This document shows positions 1 to 9,949 of a stretch of 64,000 bases of DNA, in pieces. Location: positions 2,356,001 through 2,420,000 of the forward strand of contig JALGAS010000004.1 of NCBI GenBank assembly GCA_023078685.1, given 5' to 3'. This stretch comes from Neopestalotiopsis rosae (lineage: Eukaryota; Ascomycota; Sordariomycetes; Amphisphaeriales; Sporocadaceae). The notes under the pieces are model-generated. The model saw only the letters and a program-made list of their open reading frames with translations. It was not told the origin of the DNA and did no database searches. Each line of letters opens with the position of its first letter. Position 1 is the first letter of the stretch. A program made the position numbers and the translations under genes.

Positions 1-275
1 CGAGACGTGCAAATCTTATCATTGACATGGTTTGCACTTCGTTGTAGGTAGTAGAATAGCGATAAAATGAAAACCAGCATTGAGAACCCTAGAAGCAGCA
101 GTGAAGCCATGTTTCGGCCTGACCGCTTCTCACTGTACTCCTCTCCATCTTGTACCTGAGTCAAAATTGATGGAGACGAGGGAAAATCGCCACCTGAGTC
201 TCCGTCATCAGACGACGTAGTTACAGGCTGGTAGTGGAAAAGGCCCTTGAGACGGAATTGCTTGGCATCCCACAT
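1..275 (-). CDS. Partial UstYa/DUF3328-like membrane protein, N-terminus only
   Basis: An open frame starts at the ATG read from 275 and stays open for 91 codons to the window edge. It begins MWDAKQFRLKGLFHYQPV, continues with an acidic, Ser-rich cytosolic stretch, then a basic KRSGRN segment and one hydrophobic helix (about residues 58-77, LLLLGFSMLVFILSLFYYL), and ends just after a DKICTSR segment. This layout (short acidic tail, basic residues, single helix, then a Cys) matches the N-terminus of UstYa/DUF3328 oxidases, two complete members of which lie nearby. The catalytic HxxHC motifs would be beyond the window, so the family call is inference. It is divergent from the acyltransferase at 686 and shares about 0.4-0.6 kb of promoter DNA with it. 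Confidence 0.55.
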   Translation of the reverse strand, partial: MWDAKQFRLKGLFHYQPVTTSSDDGDSGGDFPSSPSILTQVQDGEEYSEKRSGRNMASLLLLGFSMLVFILSLFYYLQRSANHVNDKICTS

Positions 276-685
276 ATCGATTGAATATCGTTCAGGTCAA
301 CAGGTCGTCTTGATGTGCCAGGGCAATATTGATTAGCAGCCTCTAGGCTTGAAACTCAGCACCTTCGCACCTCAAGATCCAGCGCAAAGTATCAAGTTCT
401 GGAGAAGAAAGCAGCATGAAAGTATCAGAAGAATGGCGGATGGCGTAGAGCAAGGAGCCACATGTCGAGTTACAATAAGCACCCGACCCCTGTTGACGGC
501 ATTCGGTGGCTCAGGAAGCTTTTAGCGGTGGATAGGCGTAGTGAGTTAGCGAGTCCCCCGATGCCCCCGCCCCCAGTACGAAGCCTATTGGCACCAATGC
601 CGGCGGAACACTACGGCGCCGGGAATTCCTGAAAGGAACTGCTAAGCGAAAAGGATTCGCATGCCAGTTAGGCGGCAGGCAGGAA
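276..685. promoter_or_regulatory. Divergent intergenic promoter region
   Basis: This spacer lies between the leftward partial UstYa-like gene and the rightward acyltransferase. No open frame worth calling is seen and I cannot pick out a convincing TATA box. It is called a promoter only because the two genes diverge from it. Confidence 0.3.
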
Positions 686-2449
686 ATGCCAAATCATAAT
701 TGCATGAGGGAGGTAGATATTCTACTGCTTGCAATTAATGAGGTTCGCCTATATCGGTGCATACATTGGCTGGTTGCATGTACAGGACTTGTCGATCCAG
801 TACAGGAGCTTCACTCTCTGGTTAGCTCCCAAGAACAGAGTGTGCAGCCCTCAATCTTTGCGATTACTTCTGAACTGTCTAAGATGCCGTGGATTTTACC
901 CTCAGTCTTTCGCGGACGCCGCAGGGCGCTTGACAGCCTTGACGATGCGGAAGAACAAGGCATGCTGAATTACAGCGAAACCGAACTCTCGGGCCTTCCC
1001 CAGCTTCCTGGAAAAGAAAAGCAAACAAAAGCGATCCATGCCTTTCTCGCCACCATATATCGCATCGCATTGATTTGCCTACCAAGCTTTGCCCACCGAC
1101 GGAATGAATCTGGGACAGAAAACCGCCGAGATCAATCAAGGATGTCTTCACTAGATGGTCTGCGTGGCTATGCAGCGTTGGCAGTGATGAATTATCATAT
1201 ATTCTATGCGTATCAACCCTTCGTCTTCTATGGGTATGGTCTCTCACCAACTGCCGCTGCCCAATGTGCCAGGCCTGGGGAAAGGAACGAGGATAACCTC
1301 TGGTTTCATCAACTGCCGTTTCTGCGGCTTATATACACGGGCACATGGTCAATATCCGTCTTTTTCGTCATTTCTGGATTCGCTCTATCTTACAAAGCTT
1401 TGCGCGAGTCTCGGAATTCTGATGGCGGATTTACAAAGGCATGCGCTGCCGTTGCTTCTTCGCTCATTCGTCGACCGTTCCGCCTGCTCTTGCCACCAAT
1501 TACTGCTACCTTGATCACTATGGTGGCCATTCAACTCGGAGCATACGAACATGGCCGCCAAATCTCGAGAAACTCTGGGTGGGTTCCAATCATCAATGAA
1601 GTACACCAAAAGCGCTTTGATACCTTCGCGCCCCAGCTGCTGAATTGGTGCCACGAGACGTCCAAGTTGTTTGACATCTTTTGGTGGGGTGATCGACACA
1701 ACCAGTACGATGTCCATCTGTGGACCATTCCTACGGAGCTTAGATGTTCACTGGCTATCTTTTTGATACTGCCAATGTATATCACCCTCCGGCAGTCTGT
1801 GCGAAGGCCTCTCATGTTCGGATTGATCCTTTTTGTATACGCCTTAGATCGATGGGATGTGGCCCTGTTCTACGCTGGCCTCTTGATTGCAGATACGTCT
1901 CTTTCCAGAGAACCTGGTAAAACGTCATCAATTTCAAGCCATGGGTATCGCCGACTATTTTTCCAATCTATACATGTCGGCTTATTCATTCTAAGCTTTA
2001 TGTTGTTATCGGCACCAGATTTCTGTATTGGGGATACACCTGGGTTCTCACTCGTCTCCAAATTGATCCCTAGCTCAGACCCAGCCCCATTTCGCTTCAT
2101 ACCTAATATCGGGGGCATATTGCTGGTCACACTCATTAGCCATACGGATCCTGCAAACGCTTTCGTCTCGGCAAGTTTTGATTCGTCATTTTCACAGTAC
2201 TTGGGACGTATTAGCTACGGCCTATACATCGTACATGGTCCGTTAATACACGCCGCTGGATATGCTGTATTTCAATTTTTCTGGAGACTCACAGGCAGAG
2301 AAGAGAGATGGAGATACGTGACAGGCTTTGTGGCAGCTTACGTGGTGCTAGTCACAGTGATAGTTTTGGTAGCGGATATGTTCTGGAGGGTAGTGGACAA
2401 ATATTGTATCAAGGTTGCGAAGGCTTTCGAGGACCGAGTAACTAGTTAG
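686..2449 (+). CDS. Membrane acyltransferase 3 family protein
   Basis: The 587-residue product has a soluble N-terminal part and then a polytopic membrane region. The family hallmark is RMSSLDGLRGYAALAVMNYH at about residues 151-170, the fungal acyltransferase-3 (Pfam Acyl_transf_3) start motif with the conserved DGLRG and the catalytic-type His in the following helix. Next come VFFVISGFALSYKAL (about 225-240), IRRPFRLLLPP, and late helices including the segment ISYGLYIVHGPLIHAAGY. These enzymes move acyl groups from CoA to small acceptors or sugars in membranes. The frame is open from 686, but the next in-frame ATG at 884 (MPWILPSVF) gives a more typical N-terminus and may be the true start. 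It sits inside the presumed RiPP locus, where it could acylate a peptide or simply be a neighbour; the sequence does not decide this. No intron is needed. Confidence 0.75.
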   Translation: MPNHNCMREVDILLLAINEVRLYRCIHWLVACTGLVDPVQELHSLVSSQEQSVQPSIFAITSELSKMPWILPSVFRGRRRALDSLDDAEEQGMLNYSETELSGLPQLPGKEKQTKAIHAFLATIYRIALICLPSFAHRRNESGTENRRDQSRMSSLDGLRGYAALAVMNYHIFYAYQPFVFYGYGLSPTAAAQCARPGERNEDNLWFHQLPFLRLIYTGTWSISVFFVISGFALSYKALRESRNSDGGFTKACAAVASSLIRRPFRLLLPPITATLITMVAIQLGAYEHGRQISRNSGWVPIINEVHQKRFDTFAPQLLNWCHETSKLFDIFWWGDRHNQYDVHLWTIPTELRCSLAIFLILPMYITLRQSVRRPLMFGLILFVYALDRWDVALFYAGLLIADTSLSREPGKTSSISSHGYRRLFFQSIHVGLFILSFMLLSAPDFCIGDTPGFSLVSKLIPSSDPAPFRFIPNIGGILLVTLISHTDPANAFVSASFDSSFSQYLGRISYGLYIVHGPLIHAAGYAVFQFFWRLTGREERWRYVTGFVAAYVVLVTVIVLVADMFWRVVDKYCIKVAKAFEDRVTS

Positions 2450-2743
2450 AACTATTAGCAACCTTGATTCGCTCAAGGTTTTAATTTGAAACATATTACA
2501 TCGCTGGCTGGCCGCAATCACAAGCTCATATCTGGGTCTGTCACCCTCAAAGTGGGAGAAAGCCGATATCTCACGTGATTACCAGCATGGAGCGAGACTT
2601 ACGCTGCAAAACATGAATTTAACGATAGTTGTAATACGCTATTAGTTTGCATTATCATCCTCATCACATTCCATCATGATATTCTTTCGCGTTCCAAAAA
2701 GTTTATTGTATCTATTATCACTCTATTCAACTATAAATATAAC

Positions 2744-3734
2744 TTAGGAATACCTTCGCACGTCGAGCTCATGCTTCTTTGCCCAAGCGTGTATCTTCTC
2801 AAAATTTACACACTGATGCCGGGTATTGAAATCTGGATGCATGCCGGATCGGACATTTGGGTCAAGAACGTTCATATAAACAACAGTGTCCACTTTACAT
2901 TGTAAGAGTACCCTTAAACTGTTGATACAATGGTCGACATGCTGCTCAATATTTAGCCAACGGGTATGGAGAGAATGGCTGAAGTGAAACGCACTGCCCG
3001 GATCTGTTTTGGAGTTCCGTCAAAAGCGGGTGTCTTGCTATAGTCCCATTCGTCACGGTATGTGTATTGACGAATCAGGTCGAGGCAATGTATATGATGA
3101 AAAACTTCCGCCAGTCAGCTGAGACAAGTCAACACCCACGAGTCGCTGCCCTCACCTTCAAGAGATTCAACAATACCACCCCCATCTTCTGGGACTGTAC
3201 GTTGCCAGGTGACATCGGCTGACTTGTTCAATACATCAAGCTTGTCGTATGGAATATTGATGGGCCCAACTGTGTTGGAGTCAGCTTTGTGTAGATGGAG
3301 AGAGGCTTGCAGTGTCTTTACAATTCCATAAATCGAGCCAAGCCTTTTCACGCTCAGCGTTGGGCTTCCCGCGGTAAATAGAATGTTCGTCGAACTTGTT
3401 CTGAAACTGAACGTCGACATATTCAATAGCCTCGGCAGCCGGGGCTGCGATCATGTCAATTTCAGACCTCCTCTGTGACTTGAGATAACTTACACCATTC
3501 CAGTCTCTGTGCGGAGCATTCCTCCCGGGTTGGCCTTTTAGTGTATGCAGCCACGAGTAGTATCAGCACAGCGGCCAACAGAAATGTTGTGAATAGCCAC
3601 GCAACAGGGCCTAGTAAATCCCATTTGACATAGGAGCGAAGCCGAGACCTTCGCTCCTTTTCCAAGATATCGATATCACGCTCATCCGGGTCCTCGACGG
3701 ATGCGACGGCACTGTAACGAGTGGAGGGAGCCAT
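2744..3734 (-). CDS. UstYa/DUF3328-type oxidase (UstYa-like 1)
   Basis: Five exons read leftward: 3734-3494, 3444-3322, 3269-3156, 3104-2995 and 2944-2744. Every junction is GT-AG and in phase, giving 262 residues. The start at MAPSTRYSAV is chosen because an acidic/basic tail and one membrane helix (WLFTTFLLAAVLILLVAAY) follow directly. The large lumenal part carries both UstYa hallmarks: FHHIHCLDLIRQYTYR, opening exon 4, and HVDHCINSLR, opening exon 5, each an HxxHC motif. The C-terminus contains HQCVNFEKIHAWAKKH, matching the usual family ending. UstYa proteins catalyse oxidative cyclisation of RiPP precursors (ustiloxin, asperipin, phomopsin and cyclochlorotine pathways). The gene diverges from the repeat precursor at 4420, which strongly suggests that the precursor is its substrate. 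The exon model is hand-made but every junction is consistent. Confidence 0.88.
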
Positions 3735-4419
3735 CTCGAGTGCCAGGACAAGTTGAAGGTTAGTCCGCACGTTACACGGGGTTGTTTGGAGTAATGAGAA
3801 TCGATGGAGTGTAAACCAGGGATTCGGAGGTAAGTGAGACTGCATAGAAACCCAATGTACGGAATGAGCAAATATACAAGCATTGGTATTGCGATTAGCG
3901 GGGTGGCAGAAGGCGTCCGGATTGGCAATGATCGGGATGGCTAGTACGGAGTACTACAGCTGGAAGCAAGGATCTTTCACTCGCTCGGTCCGCCAAAAAC
4001 TCGGCCGGCGAATGTCAGGACCGAAATCCTTCGGGGGCCACCGGAGTTTACCTCGTCAGCCCAAATTCCTCCAACGCAGACCAGGGTATGAACCAAGGCT
4101 CACGAGGGTCATGTTCGTTGTCGATGTCGAAGTTTTGGCCTATGCCCATTCCGTCACCAGAATAGGAAAGCAGCACCACCCGCCGAACCCAGCGCGCGGG
4201 ATCACTTCTACTGAGAGAAAGAAGTAACCGTACATGCAAAGCACATTGGTGTAATATGCACCTCTGTTGTGGTCGGAAAGAGTTTTTGGTGTATATGTCA
4301 CTTCGAATCTGTATATAAGCAGCAGTTGTCACAGCAAGATCTGTTCTGTATTCATCTGAGATTCCAATCAAACTTCATCTATCAACCATTTGCGCATTCT
4401 CCATCTTGCCTATATCAAT
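3735..4419. promoter_or_regulatory. Bidirectional promoter of UstYa-like 1 and the RiPP precursor
   Basis: About 685 bases separate the starts of two divergent genes, the presumed cyclase and its presumed peptide substrate. A clear TATA box for the precursor lies at 4312-4319. The direct repeat AGTACGGAGTACT at 3943-3955 could be a regulator site. No protein-coding signal is credible here. Confidence 0.5.
4312..4319 (+). promoter_or_regulatory. TATA box of the RiPP precursor
   Basis: TATATAAG lies 101 bases upstream of the precursor ATG. This spacing fits a fungal gene with a short 5' leader of about 60-75 bases and suggests strong, inducible expression. The call rests on sequence match and position only. 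Confidence 0.55.
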
Positions 4420-4800
4420 ATGCAGCTCAACCTCATTCTGATTCTTTCGGCTGTCGCCACAGCTTTGGCTGCGCCTGTTGAGGTCGACGCCCGTGCCTGC
4501 GTTTCCAGCACTGAGGATGATGGTACTGTTGTCAAGCGCTGTGCCATTCCTTGGACCAAGAACTACGGCGATTATGACGAGAAGCGATCTATTGATGCAC
4601 GTGCTTGCGTTTCGAGCACCGAGGAAGATGGCACCGTCGTCAAGCGCTGTGCCATTCCTTGGACCAAGAACTACGGCGATTATGACGAGAAGCGCTCTAT
4701 TGATGCACGTGCTTGCGTTTCGAGCACCGAGGAAGATGGCACCGTCGTCAAGCGTTGTGCTATCCCCTGGACCAAGAACTACGGCGACTACGACGAGTAA
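4420..4800 (+). CDS. Kex2-processed repeat RiPP precursor (dikaritin-like)
   Basis: This 126-residue protein starts with a signal peptide (MQLNLILILSAVATALAA) and then consists of three repeats of 36, 36 and 32 residues. Each repeat has a 14-residue segment CAIPWTKNYGDYDE bounded by Lys-Arg before it and Lys-Arg (or the stop codon) after it, plus a linker containing RACVSSTEEDGTVV. Kex2-type cleavage would release three identical 14-mers and the linker peptides. The acidic tail GDYDE after a hydrophobic/aromatic core and the UstYa neighbours fit fungal dikaritin-type precursors, whose cores are oxidatively crosslinked. The core holds Cys, Ile, Pro, Trp and Tyr, all possible crosslink partners. 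The start is the ATG at 4420, downstream of a TATA box. A mating-pheromone precursor has the same architecture, but the core does not look like a known alpha-pheromone. The final product is unknown. Confidence 0.85.
   Translation: MQLNLILILSAVATALAAPVEVDARACVSSTEDDGTVVKRCAIPWTKNYGDYDEKRSIDARACVSSTEEDGTVVKRCAIPWTKNYGDYDEKRSIDARACVSSTEEDGTVVKRCAIPWTKNYGDYDE
4486..4797 (+). repeat. Three tandem 108-base coding repeats of the precursor
   Basis: Copies lie at 4486-4593, 4594-4701 and 4702-4797 (the last lacks the terminal Lys-Arg-Ser-Ile). The protein is identical in the core of all copies. The DNA is a mosaic: the core of copies 1 and 2 is identical, whereas the linker of copies 2 and 3 is identical. 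Copy 3's core differs from copy 2 only at third positions, and the one protein change is Asp/Glu in the first linker. Confidence 0.95.
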
Positions 4801-6295
4801 AATTGTTGCACAAAGGGTTGAAGTTCGATCAATTTGACATCGTAAGTATGCATAGACAAATGATCACCCGAGTGGAACTAAGTCTATAACAGGTTACGCT
4901 TCCATTGTGCAAGAGAGACGTGGTTGAGCTGGCGGCAGTTTTTCCCTCGGAGCTTGCTCGTGAGGTTTTTCCCGTGCAGTAATGGAGGACTTCAAGGGAT
5001 CCTGGTGTACACGTAGCACACTAAGACAGATAAAAACATAAATGCCGTGAAACAAATCCATTCTTCCGCCGAAATTGGTGAACATGTGTGACTCCATTGT
5101 ATTGTGCCAATAGAATGGGCATTTGCCAAATATGACACCACGATCGTTAGACCATTTCTTATATTGCCAATTCACAATGGACTGAGACATATAGATTACA
5201 CCCGCAAACTGTCTGGTCACTTGATCTTGATGTATGTTTCATTACTGACTTCTGTATTTATTCTTTTCTGTTTTACTTCTCTTCTTGGGGAATTGCTATT
5301 TGCTTAATTACGCGGCCTCTGGTTGGAAGATATAGATTAAGAAATGAAAGCTTTCATAACGTGTTATCGTACAAGAATACTAGCACCAAGTACCTTCTTG
5401 GCGCTCAACTCAACATTGTGTGAGACGAGAAACTTTAATGAAATCATTAAGTATCCAGATTTCAGGCATTAACGTCGAGTCGCGTTCGGAAGTCAGGCCC
5501 CAAGGTGCTGAAGTACAAATGCATGCATTTTGTGAGTAGGCCCGCTATATTGTGCCATATACGATGAATGGTGCATACAAAATCTGCTACTTGAATGGAA
5601 ACATGGTTGATGCAAATAACAACAAAAGGTACCTAGCATACCTAGGTTAGGTAGGGAGGTACCTAGCTATCCCTGTAGCTATCCGTCGGGCTAGTAGGCG
5701 ACGCGAGAAAGTAGAAAAGTTCAGTCATTGCTACCCTCGATCAGCTGAGAAGTTTCCCAAATATATGAAAATCATATAATGGGTTCACTGTCAAGAATTG
5801 GCATCTGATCCGTCAATACCTCCGTTTGGTGCGCAATTGATTGTCGGTGTTCTGTATTTGGAAAAGCCGGCCTCCGGGTCTAGCTTGTGGGAGGGCACGA
5901 CGGTAAATCGGAATGGGGAAGCATCCCACGTATCGGTACGGCACCTTTACCGCCAAGAAACGTGGGGACAAAAGCACCCATGTTTCTGCTCTCCGACGGG
6001 AAAAGAGCCTTGGCGGTTGCAATATAGGCGATTTCTCCGTCCTATATTTGTGGACGGCCAGTTCTGTTGCGCGGGTTCCTCATTTCTCAAAGTCTCGCAT
6101 CAGTCACAAAAGCATGCTACAAGCTTGCTAGCTTTGAAGCGCAATTGGCTGCAGATTTGAAGATTGCCTTGTTTGTTCTTCAGCGCCACATTTCTGCCAA
6201 TCTCTGCCCTATGTGAAATGAGCTTCCTGGGTTTCAACAGGCGAATGCCTTCAATAAGTACGTCGAAACTATCCTGACTCTTGCCAGAATAAGAG
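4801..6295. other. Intergenic, no gene supported
   Basis: Short frames in this stretch show no family motif, codon structure or plausible splice pattern. It contains an intergenic low-complexity patch at about 5630-5700 built from CCTAGG/GGTAGG words that recur at other spacers in the window. Confidence 0.5.
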
Positions 6296-6987
6296 AAGCT
6301 CATATCATTACAAAAGGATTTACAATAGAGGATGAAGATGCTGAGGAGAAGCTTCCTCTCGATGCGGATAGTTCAGTACCCGTGAGACCTGCCGGACGGC
6401 GCAATTCCTTACTGAGCCTCAAGTCTCTTGGCGTTTTCAAGGATGTAGCGTTGCTTATCATCTCACTTATTACCATCATCGTTGTTTCACGGGGAGTGCA
6501 GCCACCCGTAAAAGAGCCAGCTCCATGCGACTGCGGTGACTCCACAGCTGAGGCACGGAGAATGGGTTGCGAGTACGATACTATGTCCGCCGCTTGGCTA
6601 CCACAGCACTGCATCGATAAGGAGCTCATGATCGAGTTCGACCGAGCTGGTGATGGGCCTGGTGGCCGATGGCAGTATTGGGCGGATGGCAATCATACGC
6701 GTGAATACAGCATCGACGAGGTTGCCGCGTTGGCAGATACTCCAGGCAAACTCTTCTACACGACGCCACAGTGGCATTTTGGCCACTGCTTTTTCTATAT
6801 GAGGAAAATTCAGCGTGCTAGATACACCGGTGTCACGCTCGAGCGGAGGTATGATAATGAGCGGCACACCAAGCACTGCGGTGAAATGTTTGCCAACCCT
6901 GGTATGAAGGCGTACTCTTACGTGGAGCTGAAAAGCAGTAACCCCGAACCTCCAGATTTCATCAAAGACCTCATGCCGGATGTGTAG
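6296..6987 (+). CDS. Single-helix membrane protein with HxxHC motif, family of unknown function
   Basis: The open frame encodes an acidic N-terminal tail (TIEDEDAEEKLPLDADSS), a basic patch, one membrane helix (VALLIISLITIIVV) and a lumenal domain. That domain starts with CDCGDSTAEARRMGCEYD, continues with AAWLPQHCIDKELMIEFD and contains WHFGHCFFYMRK, an HxxHC motif like that of UstYa proteins, followed by a second Cys-His rich segment (RHTKHCGEMF). I recognise this as a widespread fungal one-helix family without assigned function; similarity to UstYa is in topology and motif only. No in-frame ATG precedes the helix, so a short upstream exon is likely and the 5' end is uncertain. One possibility is an ATG at 6245 spliced to 6296, but that intron would be only 38 bases. 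It lies between the precursor and the amidase, so a role in peptide maturation is possible. Confidence 0.7.
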
Positions 6988-7966
6988 ATATTTAGCCCCG
7001 ATAACATTAAAAATCCACTTGACTTCCTGAAGTTTCATTCAGATAGTTGTGTGTATCAAGCGACCATCAAAACACACTGTCACTCGAGATCTCTAAATAA
7101 TAGGACCACATGGTGGACCACGAAGAGTTTGTTATGATGGATCTACATACGTAATAAACCCTTTCTCTTTCCCCACTTAGGCATCTTTTCCGGGCATAGC
7201 AAGTGTTTCATTTGGGGGTGGTCCTGGTGGACATATCTTAATGGTTCCTGAATAGCCTCACTTTTGTAAATATCGGGGAGGACTAATGCGCAGAGTTAGC
7301 GCGACACTTTGAGGGGGCCAAATGCATTTGTATGATCCGTGTGTAGAGGCTACTTACTAACACACCCGGTATCTTTTGGTCGGTGACATTGTAGATCGTC
7401 GCCGGACGGCATGCACCCTTCGTCTGCTATTGGATTGCCACGGCCCGGATAGATTCTCTAGGCCCGGAAGACTTGCATCCTTGGCCCTTGTAGTACCGAA
7501 TCATTTGCTATTCGGCACGTACTCGACTAGAATATGTCCGGAGCAAAACTAGTTGCTTCGGCGTGCCGCATACGAATTGAACTAGGTCACTTTCCTCCGA
7601 ACGAATCCACTGTAGATACTGTTATCAAGCCTACCCTCGATTGGCTGTCCTGAACATGCACTGAACTTTGTTACTGACGCCAATTGCGCTGTTGTGAGCA
7701 GGTGCATATGAATGCTACCCACCCAAGTCACCCCTGCAGGCATTGTGTCCAGCCGAGGAACTAATGTATGAATCTTCCAGGGATCACCTTCTAAGCCAAT
7801 GAGACCACTGTCCACATTGCCTCGATCTTGCTGTTTGCTGCGCCTTTCTCGTGCGTCTTCAAAAGTGCTTCGACCATCCCTCTAACATCATTCCAGGTGG
7901 TTTACTCTTTTCAAATCGCTCTTCCAGCCTCAGTCATTATCACAATCCACTCACAACGAGGCAAAA
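6988..7966. other. Intergenic, upstream of amidase
   Basis: No gene supported. The spacer presumably holds the 3' end of the preceding gene and the amidase promoter. I see no convincing repeat or element. Confidence 0.4.
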
Positions 7967-9949
7967 ATGGCATCCTCTCACTTCAATCCACTCACAACCA
8001 CTACCGCCGATCTGCGGCGCATGCTAGATTCAAAGGATATTACTAGTGTACAAATTGTTGAGCAGTACCTCGAGCAGATTGACCGTCATGAAGAAGCACT
8101 CAATGCTTTGGCTTCTATTGCCCCTCGCGATGATTTGCGCCGCATTGCCTCATTGCTGGATGATGAGCGACGCGACGGAAGGGTGCGAAGCGCATTGCAC
8201 GGAATTCCAATCGTGCTGAAGGACGCCTTTATAACCTCTTCAGAGCTCGGTATGCCAACTTGCGCTGGGTCCATTGTGTTTTCTACCGCGAAAGCATCAA
8301 AGAATAGCGCGATTGCCCAGAAGCTGATTGATGCTGGAATGATCATTGTGGCAAAGGCTAACATGACCGTTGGTACCCTTTTGACGCTCAAAGGTGATGA
8401 GAATATGTCTGACAGATTCTGTAGGAGTTTGCCGGCCTGAAGACGAACCAAATGCTGCCCGGGTGGTCTGCCTATGGCGGCCAAACGATCTCGCCTTTCG
8501 TTGGAGCCATCAACCCGAATGATAGGATTCTCGGCCACTCGGTGTGTACTTTTTAGATGTTGTTCCTTGCAACGGCTTTAATTGACATGTACGGGAATAG
8601 ACGCCTGGTGGATCTTCTTCTGGCTCTGCGGTCGCAGTCGCAGCTGGATTCAGTCCACTATCCATGGGAACAGAGACGATCGGATCAATCGTGACTCCCG
8701 CTATCCGCGGAGGACTTTATGCCCTGAAGCCGACTGTCGGTGTTCAAGACACAGCTGGCATGTATAAAATGTCGAGCTTTTATGACAGTGCGGGACCCAT
8801 GGGGTAAGTTTCTGAAGTTTTCCTCGTGTTTTGCTGTTTTTTCCTTCCCCAGTTCCTTTCAGATGAGCAGGCACGGCGGAGGAAGAGTCTCCCCATACAT
8901 CTGCGCTAGGAACCCTGAGCATGTGTCTAATGAAATGGCCTAGGAAATGCGCCGACGACATAATCTCCATATCTGAGATATTGTTAGGCCAAAAATTTGG
9001 ATCTGATAACAAAATGGGCTGGCAAGATCTCGGCATAGCTTTTCTTGATCCGGAAGTATGGAACATGGACTCATCACAGTGCGAACAATTCCCCGGAACC
9101 GCAGAACAAATGGTATTGTATCACTCCATAAGTTCCAGGACTTGCGTTGTAACTGACCCTTCACAGGTGAGTGAGTACAAGGCCATTGTTACTCAAATAG
9201 AGCAACAGGGTTGTCTCGTAAAATTTCCAGCGGACCTTGCAGATGTTTCCAAGTTGGAGGACGATGGAAAGCACATTACTTCCGAAATTGCGTGTAGGTA
9301 CCACGAATCATAAATTCTCCACCAGAATGCTAACTTTCAGGAACCTGTAGTCTGGGAATTCAAACGTATCGGCATCCCAAGCTTCATTGCTGGGTTCAGT
9401 GAATGCCCTGTTGCCAATGTTGAAGAAATTATCCAGTTTAATGAGCAACACAAGAGTGTGGCCATGCCAGAGCGTACGAGCAATGATACTCCCGTGTTCT
9501 GGGTCACCATCTTATGAAGAGACCCTGTCAGCTAATTTTTTACTAGCATATACGGGGCAAGATCAATTGATAAGATCACGGGACACCTCGCAGAGCAATG
9601 AGTTCATGGAAGACGCGAGGACAAGAGTCCGACAAAGGGGAAAATCGATCATCAATCAAGTTTTTGAGAAGGAGAATGTCAACCTCATCGGTGCCCCAGG
9701 CGACTCTCCATTGTGTGTTCATGCTGCTGCTGCTGGTAATTACTTTCTCATCATTTAATCTTACCTCGTTCACCTAACTAAATTTCGGCAGGATACCCAC
9801 ATGCCGTACTTCCACTCGGAAAGCTCAGTTACAACGGCCGACCCTTTGGCTTGATTGTTGTAGCAAGAGAACACGATGAGCTTAGCCTACTTCGGTTCAT
9901 GGCAGCATATGAGCGTGTTTGTGGACCGCGACCCGTGCCCTCAATCTAA
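7967..9949 (+). CDS. Amidase-signature family enzyme
   Basis: Seven exons (7967-8368, 8425-8541, 8601-8803, 8944-9293, 9351-9473, 9547-9735, 9792-9949) join in phase at GT-AG sites to give 513 residues, a usual length for fungal amidases. The Ser-cisSer-Lys triad is visible: Lys85 in IVLKDAF, the cis-Ser in GGSSSGSAVAVAAGF and the nucleophile in MGTETIGSI. The C-terminal part (PYTGQDQLI, then LIGAPGDSPLCVHAAAAGYP and PLGKLSYNGRPFGL) is typical of fungal GatA-like amidases. These hydrolyse amide bonds of small molecules or peptides in the cytosol. Exon-internal stop codons in the raw frames vanish with these introns, so it looks intact rather than decayed. It lies between two UstYa-type genes and could trim or hydrolyse a peptide product, but a general catabolic role is equally possible. 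Confidence 0.85.

Noticed and set aside
4420..4800. Mating alpha-pheromone precursor
   Set aside because: Architecture is similar, but the core is acidic at its end and lacks the usual Trp/Cys-Gly-Gln pheromone pattern, and UstYa genes flank it.
4478..4837. Second frame across the precursor repeats
   Set aside because: Repetition is a shadow of the real repeated gene in another frame; it lacks a signal peptide and its peptide differs more between copies.
8369..8461. Amidase as a decayed pseudogene, because raw frames stop repeatedly
   Set aside because: Six GT-AG introns restore one 513-residue frame with the full catalytic triad.
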